Notes under the pieces: model-generated | What the model was told of the DNA's origin: nothing | What the model saw: only the letters and a program-made list of their open reading frames with translations | The model's database searches: none | Translations under genes and position numbers: made by a program | From: Canicola haemoglobinophilus | Lineage (GTDB): Bacteria > Pseudomonadota > Gammaproteobacteria > Enterobacterales > Pasteurellaceae | Reading direction: 5' to 3' | Assembly (NCBI RefSeq): GCF_002015075.1 | Contig: NZ_MUXZ01000008.1 | Coordinates: forward strand, 154,923-218,922 | DNA length: 64,000 bases | In this document: in pieces, positions 1 through 6,741 of the stretch | How positions within the stretch are numbered: the stretch's first letter is position 1 | Layout: each line of letters opens with the position of its first letter

Positions 1-633
1 TATGGTAAAACATCTACTCAACATTTTGTGGAGTTTGTGAATAAACAACGCCAACAGCAAAAATTATTTTTTGCTTATTTGAATTATTCCCTAGACCATA
101 ATTTAACTATTGAGCAATATTATAAAAAGTTAGCTGAAATTGATGCCGAGATTGGTATTGCGCTTAGTTCAATAGATTTGAGCAATACGCTGGTGATGGT
201 TACTTCTGAATATGGCTATAGTTTTGAAGTTCCTGATGAAAAATCGCAAAAAAATTATTTTGCTAGAGAGTTAATTCAAGTCCCAATGATTATACATTGG
301 AAGGGATTGCCTGTAGGAAAAGTGGATAAATTAACTGGCCATACAGATTTAATACCAGCGCTGATGAAGCATATTTTCAAAGTAAAAAATCCTGTGAGTG
401 ATTTTGCTCAAGGTCAAGATTTATTTAATTTAAAAGAAAATCGTAGTTGGGTATTGGCTGGAAATTATCCATGGAATGTGATTATTACCCCTGATGATTC
501 ACAGTATCACATTGATCGTCGAGGACATTATCAAAAATATGGTCAAAATTACCAAAAAGTTTCATCAACACAACCTCCATTAGGATTGTTTTTAGACGTG
601 TTCTCACAAGATGCGGCTTTTCTTGAAAAATAA
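1..633 (+). CDS. YejM/PbgA-like inner-membrane sulfatase-family protein, C-terminal part
   Basis: The reading frame is open through base 1, so this is the 3' end of a gene cut by the window edge; the GTG at 28 is internal. About 210 residues remain. They resemble the periplasmic sulfatase/phosphoethanolamine-transferase fold of YejM (PbgA): a strand-like segment LVMVTSEYGYSF, then GHTDLIPALMKHIFKV and a C-terminal stretch with a YHIDRRGHY motif. In enterobacteria YejM senses lipopolysaccharide in the inner membrane and controls LpxC stability; that role is inferred here from family only. The transmembrane part and N-terminal metal ligands lie outside the window. A hairpin about 155 bp downstream probably ends the transcript. 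Confidence 0.7.
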   Translation, partial: YGKTSTQHFVEFVNKQRQQQKLFFAYLNYSLDHNLTIEQYYKKLAEIDAEIGIALSSIDLSNTLVMVTSEYGYSFEVPDEKSQKNYFARELIQVPMIIHWKGLPVGKVDKLTGHTDLIPALMKHIFKVKNPVSDFAQGQDLFNLKENRSWVLAGNYPWNVIITPDDSQYHIDRRGHYQKYGQNYQKVSSTQPPLGLFLDVFSQDAAFLEK

Positions 634-788
634 ATTTATTTTTTGTTATTAACCTCTTATACTAAGACCTTGCTAGATAAGGACTAGATATAATGTTATT
701 AATTAAAAATCTGAGAATTTTTCATAACATTTTAACTTTCTCAATCAATGTTGTTTCATTGAATATTTTGGCTTTTCTATTAATAACT

Positions 789-812
789 AAATCCCTTAAT
801 TGGGATTTTTTT
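789..812 (+). terminator. Rho-independent terminator
   Basis: AAATCCC (789-795) and GGGATTT (802-808) form a 7-bp stem with a TTAATT loop followed by a T run. It lies between the sulfatase-like gene and the amidohydrolase gene and would end transcripts of the former. It also argues against the short hydrophobic frame that spans it being a gene. Confidence 0.6.
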
Positions 813-867
813 ATATCTATTTTTCCTATCAACTTTTTAGTTTTTAACATATTTAAGCGGAGCCACT

Positions 868-1854
868 ATGAGAAATCATGTTCGTAGTTTTAAAACCTAT
901 ATTCGAGATGAAATTATTAAAAAAGGAGGGTGGGTTAATGCTCACGCCCACGCAGACCGAGCTTTTACAATGACCCCAGAGAAAATAGGAATTTATCATA
1001 CAAGTAATTTGCAGCAAAAATGGGATTTGGTTGATGAAGTAAAGCGTAACTCGACAATTGAAGATTATTATGCTCGTTTTTGTCAAGCAATTGAATTAAT
1101 GATCTCTCAAGGTGTAACCGCTTTCGGTACTTTTGTCGATATTGATCCGATTTGTGAAGATCGTGCAATTATTGCCGCACATAAAGCAAGAGAAATGTAT
1201 AAACATGATATTACGCTTAAATTTGCCAATCAAACTTTAAAAGGAGTTATAGAGCCGACCGCTAAGAAATGGTTTGATATAGGTTCTGAAATGGTCGATA
1301 TGATAGGGGGATTACCTTATCGAGATGAGCGTGACTACGGAAAAGGAGCTGAGGCAATGGATATTTTGCTCGATAAAGCAAAATCTCTTGGCGTTATGTG
1401 TCATGTGCATGTAGATCAATTTAATAGCCCAACGGAAAAGGAAACGGAACAACTTTGTGATAAAACGATTGAGCATGGAATGGAAGGGAGAGTCGTTGCT
1501 ATTCATGGAATTTCTATTGGGGCACATTCTAAAAAGTATCGTTACAAGCTATATGAAAAAATGCGCCATGCTCAAATGATGATGATTGCTTGTCCTATGG
1601 CATGGATTGATAGTAATCGAAAAGAGGATTTAATGCCTTTTCACAATGCTTTAACCCCTGTTGATGAAATGATTCCAGAAGGAATTACAGTAGCGATTGG
1701 AACCGACAATATTTGCGATTATATGGTGCCTTTATGTGAAGGAGATATGTGGCAAGAATTGAGCTTATTGGCTGCTGGCTGTCGTTTCCCTGATTTAGAT
1801 GCGATGGTAAATATCGCTAGTATTAATGGTCGTAAAGTTCTCGGATTAGATTAA
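868..1854 (+). CDS. Amidohydrolase-superfamily metal-dependent hydrolase, cytosine-deaminase-like
   Basis: A 328-residue TIM-barrel hydrolase. The metal-ligand pattern of the amidohydrolase superfamily is visible: HAHAD near residue 26, HVHVD near residue 183, a His in AIHG near residue 210, and an Asp in the late GTDN motif. This layout resembles cytosine deaminase and related deaminases, but the chain is shorter than the roughly 420-residue CodA and appears to lack part of the N-terminal beta-sandwich. The substrate cannot be told from sequence. GGAG lies about 6 bases before the ATG. No transporter or permease is adjacent (the next gene, nrfA, is 440 bp away), so it is an orphan enzyme gene. 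Confidence 0.75.
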   Translation: MRNHVRSFKTYIRDEIIKKGGWVNAHAHADRAFTMTPEKIGIYHTSNLQQKWDLVDEVKRNSTIEDYYARFCQAIELMISQGVTAFGTFVDIDPICEDRAIIAAHKAREMYKHDITLKFANQTLKGVIEPTAKKWFDIGSEMVDMIGGLPYRDERDYGKGAEAMDILLDKAKSLGVMCHVHVDQFNSPTEKETEQLCDKTIEHGMEGRVVAIHGISIGAHSKKYRYKLYEKMRHAQMMMIACPMAWIDSNRKEDLMPFHNALTPVDEMIPEGITVAIGTDNICDYMVPLCEGDMWQELSLLAAGCRFPDLDAMVNIASINGRKVLGLD

Positions 1855-1951
1855 GAATATAACTATGCAATTTGGGGAATAATGGCGAGAGCTTTCTCAT
1901 CATTTTTATCCAATTTAATTCATATAAAAATGTAGCATAACACCAATAAAA

Positions 1952-1967
1952 TACCACGAAATAGGTA
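1952..1967. promoter_or_regulatory. Possible NarP heptamer pair (7-2-7), weaker
   Basis: TACCACG-AA-ATAGGTA. The right heptamer fits AKRRGTA fully; the left fits TACYYMT at five of seven positions. It lies 80 bp upstream of the stronger pair. Confidence 0.45.
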
Positions 1968-2032
1968 TAATCTGTAATATTAACAATTATTCTTAATTTT
2001 TAGTTAACTTATTGAAATAACATTAATTAGAA

Positions 2033-2048
2033 TACCTCAAAAGAGGTA
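2033..2048. promoter_or_regulatory. NarP heptamer pair (7-2-7)
   Basis: TACCTCA-AA-AGAGGTA. Thirteen of fourteen heptamer positions fit the NarL/NarP consensus TACYYMT-N2-AKRRGTA, with the 2-base spacing that NarP prefers. Its centre is 62 bp upstream of the FNR-like box. NarP would be phosphorylated by the NarQ kinase encoded at 37-39 kb. Confidence 0.75.
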
Positions 2049-2095
2049 TTAATTGTATATTGAGATGTTATTTATTTGTCCATAAAAGAAAAACA

Positions 2096-2109
2096 TTGAT
2101 CAAACTCAA
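2096..2109. promoter_or_regulatory. FNR-like site for nrfA
   Basis: TTGAT-CAAA-CTCAA, one mismatch from the FNR consensus TTGAT-N4-ATCAA. The same imperfect half-site occurs in the nap-narQ intergenic region (37220-37233, read on the minus strand). It fits oxygen-limited activation of nrf. Confidence 0.7.
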
Positions 2110-2120
2110 TAAAGTATAAA

Positions 2121-2145
2121 ATACCCCTGAAAATTACTGGGGTAT
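2121..2145 (+). other. Stem-loop in the nrfA leader
   Basis: ATACCCC (2121-2127) pairs with GGGGTAT (2139-2145) around an 11-base loop and is followed by TTGCTATTTT. It may end the upstream amidohydrolase transcript. The arms also resemble NarP heptamers (TACCCCT and TGGGGTA) spaced 9 bases apart, so it could instead be a protein site or an attenuator. Confidence 0.5.
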
Positions 2146-2202
2146 TTGCTATTTTACTCGCCCGAGTAACTCTCTTTTCATTTATTATCGTATTGTTTTT
2201 AA

Positions 2203-2217
2203 TGATAAAAATTCTCA
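2203..2217. promoter_or_regulatory. Possible Fur box upstream of nrfA
   Basis: TGATAAA-A-ATTCTCA matches the 7-1-7 Fur core TGATAAT-N-ATTATCA at 12 of 14 positions. AT-rich sequence makes chance matches likely, so this is tentative. If real it would tie a haem-rich enzyme to iron supply. Confidence 0.35.
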
Positions 2218-2252
2218 TTAAGTCTTATGATGATATTCTCAAGTTTATTTAT

Positions 2253-2266
2253 TTTGTACGTACAAA
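2253..2266. promoter_or_regulatory. Perfect 14-bp palindrome before nrfA
   Basis: TTTGTACGTACAAA is an exact palindrome ending 28 bases before the nrfA start codon. I do not recognise it as the site of a named regulator. Its position in the leader suits an operator or a compact hairpin. Confidence 0.4.
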
Positions 2267-2294
2267 CTATTAGTCTTTTAGTGGAGTAATTATC

Positions 2295-3785
2295 GTGAAC
2301 ATAGTAAGAAAAACTCTCTTATCTCTAGTTGTTGCAGGATTTGGGCTCTCTGTTGTTCAAACTGCGGTTGCAATTGATAACAGTGTCGCAGAAAAACGTG
2401 CGCCAACCAAAGAAGAATTAGCTAAACCAACTAACGTTGTTATTGAAGCAAATAATAGCTTATTTGCAGACAAATACCCTAAGCAATATGAAAGTTGGGC
2501 AAGTACAGCTAAATCCACAGAAATTGTTCCTGCAATTGAAGTAGATCCTAGATTGATCGTAATGTGGGGCGGATATGCTTTCTCGAAAGAATACAATAAG
2601 CCTCGTGGTCATTTTTATACAGTAACTGATGTGCGCAATATTTTGCGTACGGGCGGTCCTTTAGATGCAAATAGTGGTCCACAGCCAATGGCTTGTTGGA
2701 CATGTAAAGGTCCAGATGTTCCTCGTTTAATTAATGAGTGGGGTGAAGAAGCTTACTTTACGGGTAAATGGGCAAAAGGCGGGGCTGAAATTGTTAACTC
2801 AATTGGCTGTGCAGACTGTCATGACACAACATCAAAAGATTTTGCCGAAGGCAAGCCAGCATTACGTATTGCTCGCCCACATGTTTTACGTGCTTTAGCA
2901 AATATTAATAAAGAATTCGCTGGTTTAGATAAAACCGATCAGCGTGCAGCAGTGTGTGCAAATTGCCATGTGGAATATTATTTTGATAAGAAAAATGTAA
3001 ACAATGTTGTATTCCCTTGGATGAAAGGTGTAGATGTAGATAGTATTGAAAAATATTATGATGAAACTGAATTCTACGATTGGATCCATTCTATTTCTAA
3101 AGCTCCAATGCTAAAAGCACAACACCCTGACTATGAAACTTGGTTACAAGGTACTCATGGTAAAAATGGTGTGACCTGTGTGGATTGTCATATGCCGAAA
3201 GTACAAGGCGCTGATGGCAAAGTATATACTGATCACAAAATCGGTAACCCATTTGATGCCTTTGAACATACTTGTGCAAATTGTCATGATCAAAGTAAAG
3301 AAACTTTACAAAAAGTAGTAGAAGGTCATAAAAAAGACATCAAACAAGTTATGTTAAAACTTGAAGATCAAATTGTGAAAGCACACTTTGAAGCAAAAGC
3401 TGCTTGGGATGCAGGTGCAACAGAAAGTGAAATGAAAGAAGCGTTAAAAGCTATTCGTCATGCGCAATGGCGTTGGGATTACTCCGCTGCAGGACATGGC
3501 GGTCATATGCACTCACCTGACATTATCTTAAAAGTAATTGCAACTGGTTTAGATCGTATTGCTGATGCTCGTACACAACTGGCAATTATTTTAACTAAAC
3601 ATGGTGTACAACAACCGATTAAATACCCTGATGTTTCAACTGCTGAGAAAGCATGGAAAGTAATGGGCATTGATATTGAAAAAGAACGTGCAGATAAAGA
3701 AAAATTCCTCAAAGAAATTATTCCTCAATGGAATAAAGAGGCGATAGAGAAAGGGTTAATTCCAGAAGCTCCGCCAGCAAAATAA
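2295..3785 (+). CDS. nrfA: Cytochrome c552 nitrite reductase, ammonia-forming
   Basis: Periplasmic pentahaem enzyme that reduces nitrite to ammonia with six electrons. The 496 residues start with a Sec signal peptide (cleavage near ATA-VAIDN, residues 24-27). The active-site haem has the diagnostic CWTCK motif near residue 134, and four CxxCH motifs follow near residues 172, 222, 295 and 327. The length is close to the family norm of about 480. The start is a GTG with GGAG about 9 bases upstream. It heads the nrfABCD operon; a spaced inverted uptake-sequence pair separates it from nrfB and may lower expression of the downstream genes. NarP and FNR sites lie upstream. Confidence 0.97.
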   Translation: MNIVRKTLLSLVVAGFGLSVVQTAVAIDNSVAEKRAPTKEELAKPTNVVIEANNSLFADKYPKQYESWASTAKSTEIVPAIEVDPRLIVMWGGYAFSKEYNKPRGHFYTVTDVRNILRTGGPLDANSGPQPMACWTCKGPDVPRLINEWGEEAYFTGKWAKGGAEIVNSIGCADCHDTTSKDFAEGKPALRIARPHVLRALANINKEFAGLDKTDQRAAVCANCHVEYYFDKKNVNNVVFPWMKGVDVDSIEKYYDETEFYDWIHSISKAPMLKAQHPDYETWLQGTHGKNGVTCVDCHMPKVQGADGKVYTDHKIGNPFDAFEHTCANCHDQSKETLQKVVEGHKKDIKQVMLKLEDQIVKAHFEAKAAWDAGATESEMKEALKAIRHAQWRWDYSAAGHGGHMHSPDIILKVIATGLDRIADARTQLAIILTKHGVQQPIKYPDVSTAEKAWKVMGIDIEKERADKEKFLKEIIPQWNKEAIEKGLIPEAPPAK

Positions 3786-3795
3786 AGTGAAAAGT

Positions 3796-3845
3796 AACCG
3801 CACTTTTTGACCAAGCAGATATTAATTTAACCAGAAAGTGCGGTT
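3796..3845 (+). repeat. Inverted uptake-signal pair between nrfA and nrfB
   Basis: AACCGCACTTT (3796-3806) and AAAGTGCGGTT (3835-3845) are 11-base inverted copies of the uptake signal with a 28-base loop. The long loop and the lack of a long T run make it a weak terminator. It could set an nrfA to nrfBCD transcript ratio or protect the nrfA 3' end. Confidence 0.7.
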
Positions 3846-3875
3846 CATTTTGAACAAGAAATTGAGGTAATTAAA

Positions 3876-4493
3876 ATGAACACTGTATTAAAGAAAATGG
3901 CGAAGTTAGTCGGAGTACTGGGCGTTGCGCTATTAGCTTTTTCTGCTCAAGCAAACACTGAACTAACTTATGAACCAAGTTTAGAAAATCAGCGTAATCC
4001 AAATGAATATTGTGCTAAATGTCATAAATTAGAGAACAATGGCGAACAAGCTGGTGGAGATTTACATTTTGGTAAATTCCACGGTACGCATTTATCAAAA
4101 GTTAATCCAAGCACTGGAAAACCTATTACTTGTGTAAGTTGTCACGGCAATATTACTGAAAATCACCGCCGTGGTGCTAAAGATGTGATGCGTTTCCAAA
4201 GTGATATTTTTAGTGATAAGAAACCAATGTATTCTGTGCAAGAACAAAATCAAGTCTGTTTTTCTTGTCACCAACCAGAAAAATTACGTGAAAAGCTCTG
4301 GGCACATGATGTTCATGCAATGAAAGCACCTTGTGCTAGCTGCCATACCTTGCATCCTAAACAAGATAAGATGAAAGGTATTGATAAAAAAGCACAAGTT
4401 AAACTTTGTGTAGATTGTCATGGTGAACAACAGAAACGTAAAAACCAACAACTTCCTAAAGATCACCCTGTTATTGAGAAGGATAGAAAATGA
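3876..4493 (+). CDS. nrfB: NrfB pentahaem cytochrome c, electron donor to NrfA
   Basis: A 205-residue periplasmic cytochrome with a signal peptide ending near residue 26 (AQA-NTELT). Five CxxCH motifs are visible in order: CAKCHK, CVSCHG, CFSCHQ, CASCHT and CVDCHG. NrfB carries electrons from the NrfCD quinol dehydrogenase to NrfA. It overlaps nrfC by 4 bases (ATGA), which implies translational coupling. The C-terminal tail is basic. Confidence 0.95.
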   Translation: MNTVLKKMAKLVGVLGVALLAFSAQANTELTYEPSLENQRNPNEYCAKCHKLENNGEQAGGDLHFGKFHGTHLSKVNPSTGKPITCVSCHGNITENHRRGAKDVMRFQSDIFSDKKPMYSVQEQNQVCFSCHQPEKLREKLWAHDVHAMKAPCASCHTLHPKQDKMKGIDKKAQVKLCVDCHGEQQKRKNQQLPKDHPVIEKDRK

Positions 4494-5167
4494 CCGCTTG
4501 CTCACGCCGAAATTTTGTTTCTGGCATGGGAGCGTTAATTCTCATGACGGGAACAACAATAAAATCAGTGGCACAGAGTGACAAAAAGCAGAAACCTATT
4601 CGCTATGCAATGTTACATGATGAAAGTGCATGTATCGGTTGTACAGCTTGTATGGATGCTTGCCGAGAAACAAACCAAGTGCCAGAAGGAGTTTCACGCC
4701 TTGAAATTATCCGTAGCGAACCTTACGGCGATTTCCCAGATGTGAAATACGAATTTTTCCGCCATTCTTGTCAACATTGTACTAATGCACCTTGTGTATC
4801 TGTTTGCCCTACTGGCGCTTCTTACATTGATGTATCAACAGGAATTGTTGATGTAAATAAAAATCTTTGTGTGGGTTGTCAGTATTGTATTGCGGTTTGT
4901 CCTTATCGTGTTCGTTTTATTCACCCAGTTTATAAATCTGCTGATAAGTGCAACTTCTGTCGTGATACGAACTTGGCAAAAGGAAAACAGCCTGCTTGTG
5001 TTGAGGCTTGTCCTACAAAAGCATTAACTTTTGGTGATACCAATGATCCACAAAGCGCGATTTCATTGAAACTGAAAGAAACGCAAACATACCGCACAAA
5101 AGTTGAGTTAGGTACAGATCCTAACTTATATCATGTGCCAGCAAGACCAGGGGAGATTAGACGATGA
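4490..5167 (+). CDS. nrfC: NrfC, four-cluster iron-sulfur subunit of the Nrf quinol dehydrogenase
   Basis: 225 residues with a Tat-type leader (SRRNF near residue 5, followed by a hydrophobic stretch). Four [4Fe-4S] Cys clusters are present: CIGCTACMDAC, CQHCTNAPCVSVCP, CVGCQYCIAVCP and CNFC...CVEACP. With the membrane partner NrfD it takes electrons from menaquinol and feeds NrfB in the periplasm. It overlaps nrfB and nrfD by 4 bases each. Confidence 0.95.
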   Translation: MTACSRRNFVSGMGALILMTGTTIKSVAQSDKKQKPIRYAMLHDESACIGCTACMDACRETNQVPEGVSRLEIIRSEPYGDFPDVKYEFFRHSCQHCTNAPCVSVCPTGASYIDVSTGIVDVNKNLCVGCQYCIAVCPYRVRFIHPVYKSADKCNFCRDTNLAKGKQPACVEACPTKALTFGDTNDPQSAISLKLKETQTYRTKVELGTDPNLYHVPARPGEIRR

Positions 5168-6126
5168 ATAGTCCATTCCATTTCCCTTCATTAGTATGGG
5201 ATCACAGTATTGCAATTTATCTCTTTTTGTTAGGGGTATCTGCTGGCGGTAGTATGTTATCCGTATTATTGAAACGTTCGGGCCTCGCAGGTGAACGCCC
5301 TGATGAAAATAATATTTTACGAGTGAATGCATTATTAGCGCCAATAAGCATAACAATCGGCTTGTTATTATTGATTTTTCATTTAACTAAGCCTTGGACA
5401 TTTTGGTATTTGATGTTTAATTATAGCTCGACATCAATTATGTCCGTAGGGGTTATGTTATTCCAAGTGTATATGGCATCCTTAATATTATGGTTGGTAA
5501 TTATTTTTAAATCTGTTGTATTAGGTTTACTCAATCGTTTCCTACCAAAACTCGCAGGCTTAGCAGACAAAATTATTCGCATTGCAGCGAAATTTACGAA
5601 TGTAATTGAGCTAGTTGTTTTATTAACAAGTATTGCATTAGGCGCTTATACAGGCTTTTTATTATCTGCCTTAGTAAGCTATCCAATGTTAAATAATCCA
5701 GTATTGCCAATTTTGTTCCTTGCATCAGGGACTTCATCTGGTATTGCAGCACTGATTTTATTTACTTTGCTATGTACAAAAGAAAATACCCATTCAAAAT
5801 CTTTGGCGTTTTTGCACAGATTTGAAACACCTGTCGTGTTAATTGAAGCCTTTTTACTCTTTGCTTTCTTCTTTGGTTTATACCTTGGTGGTGGGCAAAA
5901 AACTGTGGCATTTAAGACCGCACTTTTAGGTGGCTTTTGGTCCAATGTATTTTGGATTGGCGTGGTAGGAATTGGTATTGTGTTACCGCTATTGCTCAAT
6001 GCAGTTGCAAAAGATGCGCTAAAACATAATAAAGTCTTTATGATGTTAGTGGCTATATTGGGATTAATAGGTGTCTTTAGCTTACGTTATTTTGTTCTTT
6101 ATGCGGGACAGATGACATTGGCTTAA
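5164..6126 (+). CDS. nrfD: NrfD, integral membrane quinol dehydrogenase subunit
   Basis: 320 residues, almost entirely hydrophobic, with eight or so membrane segments, typical of the NrfD/PsrC family that anchors NrfC and oxidises menaquinol. The start ATG overlaps the nrfC stop. An uptake signal lies inside the gene (5917-5925). No nrfEFG haem-lyase genes follow, so haem attachment to the CWTCK site must rely on genes elsewhere. Confidence 0.95.
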   Translation: MNSPFHFPSLVWDHSIAIYLFLLGVSAGGSMLSVLLKRSGLAGERPDENNILRVNALLAPISITIGLLLLIFHLTKPWTFWYLMFNYSSTSIMSVGVMLFQVYMASLILWLVIIFKSVVLGLLNRFLPKLAGLADKIIRIAAKFTNVIELVVLLTSIALGAYTGFLLSALVSYPMLNNPVLPILFLASGTSSGIAALILFTLLCTKENTHSKSLAFLHRFETPVVLIEAFLLFAFFFGLYLGGGQKTVAFKTALLGGFWSNVFWIGVVGIGIVLPLLLNAVAKDALKHNKVFMMLVAILGLIGVFSLRYFVLYAGQMTLA

Positions 6127-6153
6127 TAGGCAAGAATATTTAAGATTTTAATC

Positions 6154-6188
6154 TGCACCTAAAGTAACAAATAACGGCTTTAGGTGCA
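6154..6188. terminator. Bidirectional terminator, nrfD / yfcZ-like gene
   Basis: TGCACCTAAAG (6154-6164) and CTTTAGGTGCA (6178-6188) give an 11-bp stem between two convergent genes. The GGTGCA core recurs in the hairpins at 22851 and 41509. Confidence 0.75.
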
Positions 6189-6210
6189 TATTATATTTTG
6201 AGTGATTAGT

Positions 6211-6513
6211 TTATCTTGTCGACAATTGGAAAATCATTGTTTCTGCTTGGCAGCTAAACGTAAATTTCGCATCAAGTTGATAGCCACCATTCACTTCTTT
6301 AATTTCACTGCTAATTTCGCATGGATCAGTTTCCGCCTCTCTTGCTTTTGCCGTTAAGTAAGCTAAAGCCTCTTGCGCTGCTGTTTCGCTTTCATATACT
6401 TGAGAAAAATCTACGCTAAGCTCTGAATTATCTATAATCGTACCTACATCAGCACAACAACATGAACATTCATTGCTTTCTTCTGTATTACATTTTAATG
6501 CTTTCTCTGACAT
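6211..6513 (-). CDS. YfcZ/YiiS-family (DUF406) small protein
   Basis: About 100 residues with the family features: a Cys-rich N-terminus (CSCCCADVGTI) and a C-terminal FSCQAETMIFQL segment. Its function is unknown. In E. coli the homologue yfcZ also lies next to fadL, and here the FadL homologue ompP1 follows divergently, so the neighbourhood is conserved. I prefer the second ATG (6513), since AAGGAA is spaced correctly for it; the first is at 6519. Confidence 0.85.
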   Translation of the reverse strand: MSEKALKCNTEESNECSCCCADVGTIIDNSELSVDFSQVYESETAAQEALAYLTAKAREAETDPCEISSEIKEVNGGYQLDAKFTFSCQAETMIFQLSTR

Positions 6514-6638
6514 GGTCATTTCCTTATTTCTAATAATTAAAAAATTGCCGAGATTTTAGCATTGTTACTATCCTACGCCAAATTTAACCGCACTTTTTAT
6601 AGGAAAAAAATTAAGCATTGCATGCAAACTTTAATTTT

Positions 6639-6655
6639 AACTGGTCGGAACACTT
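6639..6655. promoter_or_regulatory. FadR-like operator upstream of ompP1
   Basis: The 17 bases AACTGGTCGGAACACTT closely match the FadR operator core AACTGGTCNGACNNGTT: the first eleven positions agree fully. It lies about 90 bp upstream of ompP1, just before TATAAA-type -10 candidates. FadR control of a fatty-acid porin is well known in enterobacteria; for this gene it is inferred. Confidence 0.65.
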
Positions 6656-6741
6656 GGTATAAATTATAAATTTATTTGCTCATATATTAGCCCTGCATTA
6701 GAATTCACACAATTTTTTACTTATAAAAACAAGGTAACCTA

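Larger units (their letters stand above)
1855..2294 (+). promoter_or_regulatory. nrfA upstream control region (440 bp, no gene)
   Basis: No coding frame is supported here. Reading toward nrfA there are two NarP-type 7-2-7 heptamer pairs (1952-1967 and 2033-2048), an FNR-like box (2096-2109), a strong hairpin (2121-2145), a short dyad ACTCG-CC-CGAGT (2156-2167), a Fur-like 7-1-7 box (2203-2217) and a perfect 14-bp palindrome (2253-2266). The Shine-Dalgarno GGAG sits just before the GTG of nrfA. The order of NarP upstream and FNR downstream matches the general plan of enterobacterial nrfA promoters. Individual sites are listed separately. Confidence 0.75.

Noticed and set aside
693..887. 64-residue hydrophobic frame before the amidohydrolase gene
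   Set aside because: It spans a clear terminator hairpin, overlaps the next gene's start and has no recognisable domain; AT-rich DNA easily encodes such Phe/Ile/Leu-rich frames.
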